Shown here piece after piece: positions 7,668-16,289 of a stretch of DNA of 64,000 nucleotides. Where the stretch lies: assembly GCF_051400755.1 (NCBI RefSeq), contig NZ_JBLFFL010000001.1, forward strand, positions 992,001 through 1,056,000, written 5' to 3'. Below the pieces are notes generated by a model that was given only the letters and a program-made list of their open reading frames with translations, had not been told where the DNA came from and did not search any database. This stretch comes from Parapedobacter sp051400755 (GTDB taxonomy: Bacteria; Bacteroidota; Bacteroidia; Sphingobacteriales; Sphingobacteriaceae). Within the stretch, counting starts at the first letter, position 1, and every line of letters starts with the position of its first letter. A program made the translations under genes and the position numbers.

Positions 7668-10001
7668 ATGATCACACACACGTTAAAAACTGCCATCAGG
7701 CATCTGTGGAGAAACAGGATGTTCAGCCTGATCAATCTCTTGGGACTTATCGTCGGACTGGTATCATCTTTCTGTATCGCCAGCTACCTCTACCACGAAA
7801 GCACGTACGACACAATGCATCCGGATGGGACAAATACCTACCGAATGGTTGCTTCCTCAAGCTGGGCCGGCAACAATGATAAAACGCTCTCCGCAAACAC
7901 CTTTCTTCCCATAACCCGTTTTATCGAGAATAGCGTGCCCGAAATAGCGGAAATCGCCCGCGTCAAACCCATCGGGACGGCTACATTACGTATAGGTAAC
8001 GAGGTGTTTACCGAAAAAGCATTCATGTGGGCTGACGCTTCTTTGCTGAACTTGCTCGACATCCATTTTTTGCAGGGTATGCCTGACCAAGCTTTGGCGG
8101 CACCGAATTCCGCCATCATTACCCAACAGAAGGCGTCCCTGCTTTTCGGAACCACCAATGCCATGGGCAGGGTCGTTACCGTCGATGACCAGGACCTGAC
8201 GGTGACGGGCATTATCGCCGAGATGCCTTCCAATACCCATCTGAAGAAACAACTTATCGGCTCGTTGAATACGTTTAAAAATCTGGATGACCCTTGGGCC
8301 CACCAAGGTTATATCTATTTGAATCTAACCGATCAGGCAGACGCTTCAAACGTGTCGAAAAAAATAAATGCGGCTATGGCCGGCAATGTCTCTTGGGTAT
8401 CAGAACCACCGACCTACCAACTCCAGCCCATCCGGGATATCCACCTGCATTCGAGCAACATCGTTGCTTCACCTGATGCCGTGAATATCAATTACCTGTA
8501 TATTTTCGGAATCATCGGAGCCATCTTGGTATTTTCCACATCCTTCAACTACATTAGCCTTTCCATCGCTGACTTTACAGCACGCGCGAAAGACTTTGGC
8601 GTAAAGAAAATACTGGGATCAGATAAGCGGCACCTGATGTTCCAACCACTGATGGAATGCCTGCTCTTATGCGGAATGGCGGCGTTGACCGCTGTGCTCA
8701 TCACGCTATCGCTACTTCCTGTTGTCAGTAACCTGTTGGGTAGTGAAATAGATGGTGCGTTTTTCTTGAGTTTACCTAATTTAATCGTCCTCCTTTCTGT
8801 ATTGCTCCTTCTCTCGGTCGTATCGGCAGTCTATCCAGTCCTACTGGTCATCCGCTCACACCTGGTAAATACACTCCGCAAAGCCCACCCGGCCAGCGGT
8901 GCAGGGTTTGCCATCCGTCGCCCACTGATGGTGGTGCAATTTGCCATCGCGATGGTGCTGGTCATGTCGGTCATCATTATTCAACAGCAGATGGGTTACT
9001 TGAGTTCGGAGCGGCTCGGATTTCATAAGGAACAGGTGCTGGTGTTGAAAACACCGCGCTTCAGTACGATTAATGCTCCCGTGATGAAACAGCAACTGGA
9101 GCAATTGGCGGGTGTCGAAAGCACAAGTATCGGCTTGGGAACACCTTTCGGGAGCGGTATTTCTCATTGGGTGGAAGAAAAGGATGGATTATCCTACAAC
9201 CTAAGTGAATTCTTTGCGGATACCGATTATATTCAAACATTGGGCATGGAACTACTTGCAGGCCGGGATTTATTACCGGAGGATTCCAATAAGGTCATTG
9301 TAAACGAGGCCATGGTGCGAACGATGGGCTGGGACGAGCCGATAGGGCAAAAAGCCAGTCTCTTTGGTGAAGAAAAGGAAGTACTAGCGGTCGTACGCGA
9401 TTTCCAGCTGAATAATATTCACGCGGCTATACATCCCGCGGTAATCGGGCTGGGTAACCAGTATACCAATAATATCCTGGTCCGCCTCAAAACGGATGAT
9501 CTTGCCCAAAACTTATTGTCAATTGAAAATGCATGGAAGGAGGCTGAACCGGAACACCCCTTGGAATATGCATTTCTCGATGACGAATTCGACCAACTCT
9601 TCCTCGCGGAAATCCAGTTCCAACGGCTGAGCAGGGTCTTCTCGTTTATCGCCATCCTGATCGCCTGCTTGGGCCTCTATGGCGCCATCGTGCACGCCGC
9701 ACAGCAACGGGTAAAAGAAATCGGCATCCGGAAGGTGCTTGGTGCCACAGTTGCGGGTATTGTGGCGTTACTATCCAAGGATTTTTTAAAACTGGTGCTC
9801 ATTGCGGTGGTCATCGCTTCGCCCATTGCGTGGTGGGCAATGAACAAATGGTTGGAGGATTTTGCGTACCGCATCAATATCCAATGGTGGATGTTTGCCA
9901 CAGCCGGGTTGGTGGCGGTAGTCATTGCATTAGCTACAGTGAGCTGGCAGGCGATACGGGCGGCAGTGGCCAATCCGGTAGATAGTTTGCGGGATGAGTG
10001 A
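7668..10001 (+). CDS. FtsX/MacB-type ABC permease, pair 1 second member
   Basis: I chose the ATG at 7668 (777 residues) over the in-frame GTG at 7644, because it aligns with the start of every paralogue (M-I-x-x-x-L-K-T) and leaves a normal 23-base gap after the first permease. The two-module layout is intact, with a first helix in FSLINLLGLIVGLVSSF, FtsX helices around 285-400, a middle segment (LMVVQFAIAMVLVMSVIII), and a closing domain with EIGIRKVLGATVAGIVALLS. The N-terminal RHLWRNRMFSLINLLG closely matches the second member of pair 3 at 20079. Its last hundred residues are nearly identical to those of the other copies. Transport substrate is unknown; cotranscription with 5233 is likely. 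Confidence 0.9.
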   Translation: MITHTLKTAIRHLWRNRMFSLINLLGLIVGLVSSFCIASYLYHESTYDTMHPDGTNTYRMVASSSWAGNNDKTLSANTFLPITRFIENSVPEIAEIARVKPIGTATLRIGNEVFTEKAFMWADASLLNLLDIHFLQGMPDQALAAPNSAIITQQKASLLFGTTNAMGRVVTVDDQDLTVTGIIAEMPSNTHLKKQLIGSLNTFKNLDDPWAHQGYIYLNLTDQADASNVSKKINAAMAGNVSWVSEPPTYQLQPIRDIHLHSSNIVASPDAVNINYLYIFGIIGAILVFSTSFNYISLSIADFTARAKDFGVKKILGSDKRHLMFQPLMECLLLCGMAALTAVLITLSLLPVVSNLLGSEIDGAFFLSLPNLIVLLSVLLLLSVVSAVYPVLLVIRSHLVNTLRKAHPASGAGFAIRRPLMVVQFAIAMVLVMSVIIIQQQMGYLSSERLGFHKEQVLVLKTPRFSTINAPVMKQQLEQLAGVESTSIGLGTPFGSGISHWVEEKDGLSYNLSEFFADTDYIQTLGMELLAGRDLLPEDSNKVIVNEAMVRTMGWDEPIGQKASLFGEEKEVLAVVRDFQLNNIHAAIHPAVIGLGNQYTNNILVRLKTDDLAQNLLSIENAWKEAEPEHPLEYAFLDDEFDQLFLAEIQFQRLSRVFSFIAILIACLGLYGAIVHAAQQRVKEIGIRKVLGATVAGIVALLSKDFLKLVLIAVVIASPIAWWAMNKWLEDFAYRINIQWWMFATAGLVAVVIALATVSWQAIRAAVANPVDSLRDE

Positions 10002-10004
10002 TAG

Positions 10005-10035
10005 GTAACCTATCGGTTAGTAACCATCAGGTTAC
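10005..10035 (+). repeat. Nested inverted repeat after the permease stop
   Basis: GTAACCT (10005-10011) pairs with AGGTTAC (10029-10035), and inside it GGTT pairs with AACC around AGT. The structure starts three bases after the permease stop. It lacks a T-run, so it may protect the mRNA 3' end or be a remnant of a mobile element rather than an intrinsic terminator. Confidence 0.5.
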
Positions 10036-10038
10036 ATA

Positions 10039-10140
10039 AAATATGCTCTTTCTGAGGAACTCGTTGAAATTCGTAATGGCCAATCTTATTTCCTTGATCC
10101 TGTGTATGAGCTGTGGTTCAGGCAATTTGTGTGGCTCTAA
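10039..10140 (+). pseudogene. 3' remnant of an AAA/archaeal-type ATPase gene
   Basis: The frame ending at the TAA at 10138 reads LSEELVEIRNGQSYFLDPVY followed by ELWFRQFVWL. The Y-F-x-D-P-V-Y-x-L-W-x-R pattern is the usual C-terminal ending of solitary P-loop ATPases of the ATPase_2/DUF234 kind. Only about 30 residues remain and no start or Walker motifs are present. The fragment sits between the permease pair and the next activator-site cassette, which suggests a deletion that joined unrelated genes. Confidence 0.5.
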
Positions 10141-10144
10141 CGAT

Positions 10145-10181
10145 TGTCCGCTTCTGAACAATGGGTGTCCGATATCGAACA
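10145..10181 (+). promoter_or_regulatory. Paired upstream activator sites, copy 2
   Basis: Site A (10145-10160) is TGTCCGCTTCTGAACA and site B (10166-10181) is TGTCCGATATCGAACA, starting 21 bp apart. Fifty-four bases separate site B from the GG of the promoter, as in the other two copies. The surrounding bases differ, so the sites look conserved by selection. Confidence 0.75.
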
Positions 10182-10233
10182 CTTTAAGCCACGACTAACC
10201 CACTACGCTACTGGCTATCAAAACATTATCACT

Positions 10234-10249
10234 TTGGCGCAATAACTGT
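10234..10249 (+). promoter_or_regulatory. Sigma-54-type -24/-12 promoter, copy 2
   Basis: TTGGCGCAATAACTGT is identical to copy 1 over 16 bases, with GG and GT ten bases apart. The predicted start near 10261 gives a leader of about 47 bases before the permease ATG at 10308. Confidence 0.7.
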
Positions 10250-10307
10250 TTGTATTTTTGTCTTTCCGTGCCTGCTAAAGGGCAAGGAATAAAAATGCAG
10301 TTCCATC

Positions 10308-12734
10308 ATGCTAAAGAACCACCTCAAAACCGCCTGGCGCACGATGGTCAAGGACAAGACCTACGCCACCATCAACATCCTTGGCCTCACCATCGGGCTT
10401 GCGGCCTGCATGCTGGTCTTCACCGTGGTCATCGATGAACTGTCGTATGATAAGTTCTGGAGCCGAGCAGATGACCTGTACAAGGTGAACACTTTAGATC
10501 CAGTCTATGGCAAATGGGCACATTCTCCCTCAGGTTTGGGCCCTGTTTTGGCCGAACAGTTTCCTGAAATGGAAAACTTCACGAATATGAATGTTGCCGA
10601 GTTGCGGCTAAAAATCGATAACGCTAACGATGATGGTGTCTCGATGCGCGTGATACAAGCCGATACGACCGCGCGTGAGATGCTGGACTTCCAGGTGGTT
10701 TCCGGTCAACTCAGTCCTTATGTTGCCGGACAACTAAACTTGGCAATCACTGAAAGTTTCCGGGACACCTATTTCAAAGGCGAAGACCCGGTTGGCAAAA
10801 CGGTCTACGACGTGCCAACATGGCAAAAGGAACCGCAGGTGTATACCATCACGGCGGTGATTAAGGATTTGCCTGAGAACACCCATTTGCGGGCACAAGG
10901 TGTCGTCCTCAATCGCCCCGAAAAACACACCCTGTATCCAACCGGGGATGGCTCGTTTAGTAACATGTATTTCCTTCTTAAACCCGGCACGGATGGACAA
11001 GCGTTTAGCGAAAAAGTAAATGCGTGGTATGCGGACTTTTTGGAAGAGGGCGTTAAAGTTCCTGCTTTTGAGTTCCAACCCATACGGAACGTGTATCTTC
11101 ATTCGGATTTCGATGGGCAGTTAACGGTAAAAAGCAGCCATCGCAGCGTGTATATTTTTGGTGCGGTCGGCTTACTGCTGATGCTCATCGCGTGCATCAA
11201 TTTTATCAACCTCAGCACGGCACGGGCAATGAAACGCCTCAAGGAAACGGGCGTACGCAAAATCCTCGGCGCCCAGCGCGGACAATTGGTTTCCCAATTT
11301 TTAACCGAGTCACTGCTGTTCTTCTTCGCCGGTACCGTACTGGCATTGGGGCTCTACACCCTTACGCTACCCGTTGTAGAGCGCTTTATGGGCCACGGGC
11401 TTACGCATTCGATATTGGCAAACGCCCGTTTATTCGCGGTGGCACTTGCCGCAATTTTTATGATTAGCCTGGTTACGGGCGCCTATCCGGCATGGTTGCT
11501 TTCGGGATTCAAACCGTCCAACACCCTTCGCGGAAAGCTTTTCCACGCCGGAGCACTAAGCGCAGGGTCGCTTCGGAAAGCGCTTGTGGTTGTCCAATTC
11601 GCGATCGCCGTCGGCATGGTGGTCGCTTTACTTGTTGTCCGTCAGCAAGTCGACTATCTTGCCGAAAAGGATATCGGTTATGAAAAAGAAAACCTTTTGC
11701 ACATTGGTCGGCGGAATTGGGATGAAAAAGGCGAAGTGTTTAAAACCGAATTAAAAAAGCTACCCGGTATCGAATCAGTAAGTTTAGCGGGATGGGATCT
11801 TTCAGGGGCCGGGCAAGGCTCGTTTATGAATAAGACCGAAGACCCGGTAAACGAAGGACGGGAAATTCAGGTAAACTTTATTATCGCCGATTTTGATTTC
11901 GTTAACACCTTGGGATTTGAGTTGGTGCGTGGCAGACAGTTGGACAGGGGGTTTGGTACGGATATTTACAACATGCAGGCACGTTGGGGCATGGAAAAGG
12001 AAGAATTGGAAGCCTATGCCAATTCCCGCTCGTCGCTCATCACCGAATCGACCGCAAAGCGGCTCCGCATCGAGGATACAGGGATTCCTATCCCTAAATT
12101 AGGCTACCCGGCCGTAGGCATCATCAAAGATTTTCATCGGGCGTCGCTTCATCAAGCGCTGGATCCAACATTTATATTAGCGGAAGAAAACCCGAATTAT
12201 GCCTATATGTTCATCCGCACCACACCCGGTATGGAGCAGCGAGCCCAGCAATCGCTCGTGAAGCTGTGGAAGAAGTTTTACCCGAACCGCTTGCTGGACG
12301 CCCAATGGGTGACGGACATTCTCGATAAGCAGTACGAGGCCGAACAGAAGCAACAGACGCTATTTTCCTTTTTCAGCGGACTGATGCTGTTTCTTTCGGC
12401 CATGGGCGTGTTTGGCCTCATCGTGCATGCCGCTCAGCAGCGTGTGAAGGAAATCGGCATTCGCAAGGTATTGGGGGCTTCGGTATCCGGCATTGTAGGA
12501 TTGCTTTCCAAAGATTTTGTCAAACTGGTACTGATTGCTGTAGTAATCGCCACCCCCATCGCCTGGTGGGCGATGAACCGATGGTTGGAAGATTTTGCCT
12601 ACCGCATCGAGATCCAATGGTGGATGTTTGCCCTGGCGGGCTTGGTAGCCGTGGCGATTGCATTGGCTACGGTGAGCTGGCAGGCGATACGGGCGGCAGT
12701 GGCCAATCCGGTAGATAGTTTGAGGGATGAGTGA
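10308..12734 (+). CDS. FtsX/MacB-type ABC permease, pair 2 first member
   Basis: The 808-residue protein begins RTMVKDKTYATINILGLTIG, a sequence shared almost exactly with the next permease at 12910 and also very close at DNA level. First periplasmic core runs to about 275, then helices from LLLMLIACINFINLSTARAM, a middle helix (KALVVVQFAIAVGMVVALLVV) and a second core. The final FtsX domain opens with LMLFLSAMGVFGLIVHAAQQ and ends AVANPVDSLRDE. The gene follows the second copy of the activator-site and sigma-54-type promoter cassette with a 47-base leader, the clearest promoter-gene pairing of the three. It is followed after 175 bases by a second permease, linked by the structured element. 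No ATPase accompanies it. Confidence 0.9.
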   Translation: MLKNHLKTAWRTMVKDKTYATINILGLTIGLAACMLVFTVVIDELSYDKFWSRADDLYKVNTLDPVYGKWAHSPSGLGPVLAEQFPEMENFTNMNVAELRLKIDNANDDGVSMRVIQADTTAREMLDFQVVSGQLSPYVAGQLNLAITESFRDTYFKGEDPVGKTVYDVPTWQKEPQVYTITAVIKDLPENTHLRAQGVVLNRPEKHTLYPTGDGSFSNMYFLLKPGTDGQAFSEKVNAWYADFLEEGVKVPAFEFQPIRNVYLHSDFDGQLTVKSSHRSVYIFGAVGLLLMLIACINFINLSTARAMKRLKETGVRKILGAQRGQLVSQFLTESLLFFFAGTVLALGLYTLTLPVVERFMGHGLTHSILANARLFAVALAAIFMISLVTGAYPAWLLSGFKPSNTLRGKLFHAGALSAGSLRKALVVVQFAIAVGMVVALLVVRQQVDYLAEKDIGYEKENLLHIGRRNWDEKGEVFKTELKKLPGIESVSLAGWDLSGAGQGSFMNKTEDPVNEGREIQVNFIIADFDFVNTLGFELVRGRQLDRGFGTDIYNMQARWGMEKEELEAYANSRSSLITESTAKRLRIEDTGIPIPKLGYPAVGIIKDFHRASLHQALDPTFILAEENPNYAYMFIRTTPGMEQRAQQSLVKLWKKFYPNRLLDAQWVTDILDKQYEAEQKQQTLFSFFSGLMLFLSAMGVFGLIVHAAQQRVKEIGIRKVLGASVSGIVGLLSKDFVKLVLIAVVIATPIAWWAMNRWLEDFAYRIEIQWWMFALAGLVAVAIALATVSWQAIRAAVANPVDSLRDE

Positions 12735-12740
12735 TATTTC

Positions 12741-12822
12741 AGCATGCTGCTCCCCGTCTGGATCCGGGGCGCTCCGCTGCCATATCCTAGGCCGGGGACG
12801 CAACATGCTAAAAACAGCGGAG
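12741..12822 (+). repeat. Structured intergenic element, copy B
   Basis: Arms 12741-12750 (AGCATGCTGC) and 12800-12809 (GCAACATGCT) pair throughout, with one G-T. Compared with copy A at 5041, a C-G pair in the stem has become A-T, so both arms changed together. The core GCGCTCCGCTGCC and its outside complement CAGCGGAG (12815-12822) are unchanged. Located between two permease genes of one operon. Confidence 0.65.
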
Positions 12823-12909
12823 GGAGTTTAAGAAGAGACGACGAGTGATGATAGAAAACCAGGATAAAGGAAAAAAGATAGGCGTGTCTAATGTCTAGTA
12901 TCTAAAAAA

Positions 12910-15345
12910 ATGATCAAGAACCACCTCAAAACCGCGTGGCGCACGATGGTCAAAGACAAGACCTACGCCACCATCAACATCCTGGGCCTCACCATCGGGC
13001 TTGCCGCCTGTATGCTGGTGGGTACCGTGGTATTGGATGATTTATCATACGACAAGTTTTGGACGCACAAGAATGAATTGTACCGCATCATTACGGTGGA
13101 TACGGCGGCGGGTTTGGAAGGCAAGAACGCCTCAGCCTATACCAATTTGGGCACCGAACTCAAGAACAATTTTCCCGAAGTGGAAATGGCGGCGATGGTG
13201 AGCAGATCGAATTATCACTTCCGGAAGGCGCAGGCGGCAGACGAAACCATCTCCATGAGCGTGATACAGGCTGACACCAATGTATGGAACATGTTGGATT
13301 TTACGATATTGGAAGGGAATCCGAAGCAATACATGGCGGGCGTGGGTAACCTCATCATCACCGAACGCTTCCGCAAGACCCATTTCCCGGATGAAAATCC
13401 GATCGGGAAAACGATCTACAGCGTATCTCTTTATGACGATGAGGCCAAGCCGTTTCAGATTACGGGTATCATGGCCGATTTACCATCGAACACTTATCTC
13501 CGAGCGGACGGGTTGCAGGTCACGAAGCCTTCCAGCATGGCCCTCAACCGCGAAGGCTGGGGCTATTATGAGGAACAGCTGCTCCTGATGAAGCCCCATA
13601 CGGATATGGCTGCTTTTGCTGACAAAGCCTCCCGTTGGTACAAGGCGTTTGTCACCGATGCATCGGAAACTACCAAAAAGAACATACCTGTTTATGCGTT
13701 TCAGCCAATTACCGATATTTACCTGAAATCCGACTTTGCCCACCAATCGGTGAAGGGCGATCTTAACAATATCTACATCTTTTCGGTGGTCGCTGTATTG
13801 CTATTGGTCATCGCCTGCATCAATTTCGTAAACCTGAGTACTGCCCGTGCTGTGCGAAGATTTCGTGAAACAGGAGTACGTCGTGTATTGGGAGCCACCA
13901 AAGGGCAGCTTATCCGGCAATTCCTCACCGAGGGCCTATTGTTTTTTGGGCTATCCGCCTTGCTGGCCTGCGGTCTGTACGCATTATCTTTCCGCGGATT
14001 GCAGCATTTTATCGATCGTGAGCTCACCATTGACTTACCGGGTAATATCTGGGTATTCCTATCGTTCATTATCGTCATGGGCTTCATTACCAGCGCCTAT
14101 CCCGCTTGGATGTTATCGAAATTCAAGACGAGCAATGCCCTGCGAAACCGCTTCGGTACCGGTAAGTTTTCAAGCGCCTCCGCCATCCGAAAAGCATTGG
14201 TAACCGTTCAATTCGGTCTCGCGTTACTGGTAATCATCGGGATGATCACCGTTTGGCGGCAGATGCAATACATGAGCAATAAAGATTTAGGGTACCGCCC
14301 CTCCAATGTGCTGCATATTCCTGCATTTGCTACAGGAGGTAACGGGAATACCCTGAAACAAGAGCTTGCGCGGATTCCGGGCGTGGAAAAGGTGAGTTTG
14401 ACGGGGTGGGTCCCTACCATGGGTACCGGAGGGATGATGATGAACCTACCTCATCCGCAACGTCCAGACGAACAAGTGCAAGTCAGCTTTATTTTCGGGG
14501 ACGCCGATCTCCCTGCGCTGCTAGGGCTTCAGCTACGTGAAGGGCGCCTATTCGACCAACGCGAAGAAAACACGGGTTTCAATCGGGAGATGCGGTTTTC
14601 GGATGACAAGGAAACCCGAAGAGCATACGCCCGGCACGCCAAGATGCTGGTGCTCTCGAGCACCGCCAAACTCTTCGACGTGAAGGCACTTGATGTGTTT
14701 GAACCCAGATTGGATGCTACACCGGTGGGTATCGTGGATGATTTCCACAGCGTGTCGTTACGGGATCCCATAAAGCCGACGGTTATCGTGGCGGATGAAG
14801 ACATCCGATACGCTTCGGTATTGATCAAAGTACAGGCCGGATATGAGTCGCACGCAATGCGTGGCGTGACCCCACTGTGGAAACAGTTCCACCCGGAGAA
14901 GCCGTTGAAAATGGAATGGTTGGATGACCTCGTGCATGCACAGTACAAGAAAGAAATCATGCAAGCCCGCCTATTTGCGTTTTTCAGTGCGTTGACCCTC
15001 TTCCTTGCGGCCTTGGGTGTCTTCGGACTGGTGGTGCATGCCACCGAGCAACGGGTAAAAGAGATCGGCATCCGCAAGGTATTAGGGGCATCGGTGGGCA
15101 ATATTGTCCGGCTGTTTTCTCTAGATTATGTAAAGCTGGTGGGCATTGCACTGATCGTAGCCTCCCCCATTGCCTGGTGGGCGATGAACAAGTGGCTGGA
15201 GGATTTTGCCTACCGCATCGACATCGAATGGTGGATGTTTGCCTTGGCTGGAGTGGCGGCTGTAGTGATTGCGCTGGCTACCGTAAGCTGGCAGGCGATC
15301 AGGGCAGCGGTAGCCAATCCGGTCGACTCTTTGCGCGATGAGTAA
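12910..15345 (+). CDS. FtsX/MacB-type ABC permease, pair 2 second member
   Basis: This 811-residue paralogue shares its first 40 or so residues with the permease at 10308, then diverges in the periplasmic cores, which are the parts expected to meet substrate or partner. The first FtsX block contains IACINFVNLSTARAVRRFRE and TGVRRVLGATKGQLIRQF. The last block is EIGIRKVLGASVGNIVRLFS, a variant before the common ending YRIDIEWWMFALAG and AVANPVDSLRDE. The mosaic of near-identical ends and divergent middle suggests gene conversion. It is probably cotranscribed with 10308 across the structured element. Downstream, the stop is 29 bases from the convergent hepT gene. Confidence 0.9.
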   Translation: MIKNHLKTAWRTMVKDKTYATINILGLTIGLAACMLVGTVVLDDLSYDKFWTHKNELYRIITVDTAAGLEGKNASAYTNLGTELKNNFPEVEMAAMVSRSNYHFRKAQAADETISMSVIQADTNVWNMLDFTILEGNPKQYMAGVGNLIITERFRKTHFPDENPIGKTIYSVSLYDDEAKPFQITGIMADLPSNTYLRADGLQVTKPSSMALNREGWGYYEEQLLLMKPHTDMAAFADKASRWYKAFVTDASETTKKNIPVYAFQPITDIYLKSDFAHQSVKGDLNNIYIFSVVAVLLLVIACINFVNLSTARAVRRFRETGVRRVLGATKGQLIRQFLTEGLLFFGLSALLACGLYALSFRGLQHFIDRELTIDLPGNIWVFLSFIIVMGFITSAYPAWMLSKFKTSNALRNRFGTGKFSSASAIRKALVTVQFGLALLVIIGMITVWRQMQYMSNKDLGYRPSNVLHIPAFATGGNGNTLKQELARIPGVEKVSLTGWVPTMGTGGMMMNLPHPQRPDEQVQVSFIFGDADLPALLGLQLREGRLFDQREENTGFNREMRFSDDKETRRAYARHAKMLVLSSTAKLFDVKALDVFEPRLDATPVGIVDDFHSVSLRDPIKPTVIVADEDIRYASVLIKVQAGYESHAMRGVTPLWKQFHPEKPLKMEWLDDLVHAQYKKEIMQARLFAFFSALTLFLAALGVFGLVVHATEQRVKEIGIRKVLGASVGNIVRLFSLDYVKLVGIALIVASPIAWWAMNKWLEDFAYRIDIEWWMFALAGVAAVVIALATVSWQAIRAAVANPVDSLRDE

Positions 15346-15374
15346 ATCGCGTAATGGCGAGATTCCGAAACACA

Positions 15375-15710
15375 TCATTTTTTTAACAATCTGACTTCGG
15401 TTAATAAGTCCGGTAAACGCAATTGAATAGTGTCCCAAACAATCTCATTGTTGATACCGAAGTAATCGTGGATGATAAAATTGCGAAAATCCTTTAAAAT
15501 TCGCCATTCGATATGTGAATTGACTCCTTTGAAGCTTGCAGATACCCTCGTTGCCGCTTCGCCAATGATCTCAAAATTACGTTCAACCGCATGCCTGGTT
15601 TTGGCATCTGCTTCAAAGTCTTCGAAGGTAAAGCCTCTGGTGTAATCAAGAATAGCTTCTATCGCTTGTTCGATATCAAGCAAAAGCAAAGACAAATTCC
15701 GCTCAGACAT
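15375..15710 (-). CDS. hepT: HepT-like ribonuclease toxin (DUF86, HEPN)
   Basis: This 111-residue all-helical protein carries the HepT motif R-x4-H-x-Y as R76-NFII-H81-D-Y83. In the studied MntA/HepT systems this forms the RNase site, and the tyrosine is the residue AMPylated by the partner to silence the toxin. The length fits the family. The start at 15710 overlaps the end of the nucleotidyltransferase gene by eight bases, the usual antitoxin-then-toxin order. The pair sits between permease pairs 2 and 3, converging on the permease ending at 15345, and looks like an insertion into the permease array. The catalytic residues seem intact, so an active toxin is plausible. Confidence 0.88.
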   Translation of the reverse strand: MSERNLSLLLLDIEQAIEAILDYTRGFTFEDFEADAKTRHAVERNFEIIGEAATRVSASFKGVNSHIEWRILKDFRNFIIHDYFGINNEIVWDTIQLRLPDLLTEVRLLKK

Positions 15711-15996
15711 GCACCAAGTTGTTTTCTACAAAAGGTAGGTAGGATGGTTTAATGCCTTTTCTGGAAACGAGGTCTACTTTGTGATTGAAGAGATCCTCCA
15801 ACTCGTGGGCAAGTCGAATATATTGGAAACCATCAATACGTGCATCAAAATCAACCAAAATGTCGATATCACTTTGGTCATTATAGTCCCCACGCGCATA
15901 CGAACCAAACAAGCCAAGCTCGGAAAGGTGATACTTCCTTTTCAACTCTTGCTTCTTCGCCTTCAGCATATTCAATATCTCTGTCTTCTTGTACAT
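15703..15996 (-). CDS. mntA: MntA-like minimal nucleotidyltransferase antitoxin
   Basis: Starting at the ATG at 15996 gives a 97-residue protein (MYKKTEILNMLKAKK), the normal size. An upstream ATG at 16062 would add 22 hydrophobic residues atypical for the family. The MNT signature is complete: GSYARGD at 31-37, followed by Asp in NDQSDIDILVDF (D43 and D45) and a later Asp in HKVDLVSRKG. In characterised pairs the enzyme transfers AMP to the HepT tyrosine and so neutralises it. The stop overlaps the hepT start, so translation is coupled. Just upstream lies a permease tail remnant (16120-16158), on the other strand. Confidence 0.88.
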   Translation of the reverse strand: MYKKTEILNMLKAKKQELKRKYHLSELGLFGSYARGDYNDQSDIDILVDFDARIDGFQYIRLAHELEDLFNHKVDLVSRKGIKPSYLPFVENNLVHV

Positions 15997-16119
15997 TGCT
16001 ACCAAAAATACAAAACACCCACTAATTATACAAGCCGCGATTTTCATTGGACTTAAATTCATTTTGAAGAAAAAATGGAAGCCGTACTGCTTGGTTCATC
16101 CCGCCGTTGGAGACAATCA

Positions 16120-16158
16120 GCGGTGGCGAATCCAGTAGAGTCGCTGAGGGACGAGTGA
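16120..16158 (+). pseudogene. Tail remnant of another permease gene (AVANPVESLRDE)
   Basis: Thirteen codons ending at a TGA at 16156 encode AVANPVESLRDE, the invariant ending of the permeases (AVANPVDSLRDE) with one Asp-to-Glu change. Codons further upstream no longer match. The piece is short, but the 12-residue match in a locus with six such genes makes chance unlikely. Confidence 0.7.
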
Positions 16159-16228
16159 CATACCTCAGGCCTCCCCGGGGTATGCCTGCGGTATGCTTAG
16201 GGTATACTCCGGGTATATCTGCGGTCTT
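16158..16228 (+). repeat. 11-bp phased GGTAT tandem repeat next to a hairpin
   Basis: GGTAT recurs at 16179, 16190, 16201 and 16212, exactly every 11 bp, with a decayed GGTCT at 16223. The units vary in their last six bases. The sequence CATACCTCAGGC just after the remnant stop also pairs with GCCTGCGGTATG within the array, allowing a 12-bp hairpin with one mismatch. Function unknown. Confidence 0.6.
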
Positions 16229-16289
16229 GCACTTCGGGCAAGCTGCTCACATGGGGTAAGTTGCCTGCCCCCATCACAGGCGGGTAGAC

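Noticed and set aside
10308..13100. Assembly duplication as the cause of near-identical permease starts at 10308 and 12910
   Set aside because: The copies differ at scattered synonymous sites and diverge fully in the periplasmic cores, so they are real paralogues.
16179..16228. CRISPR array
   Set aside because: The repeat unit is 11 bp, without long repeats or unique spacers, and no cas genes are near.
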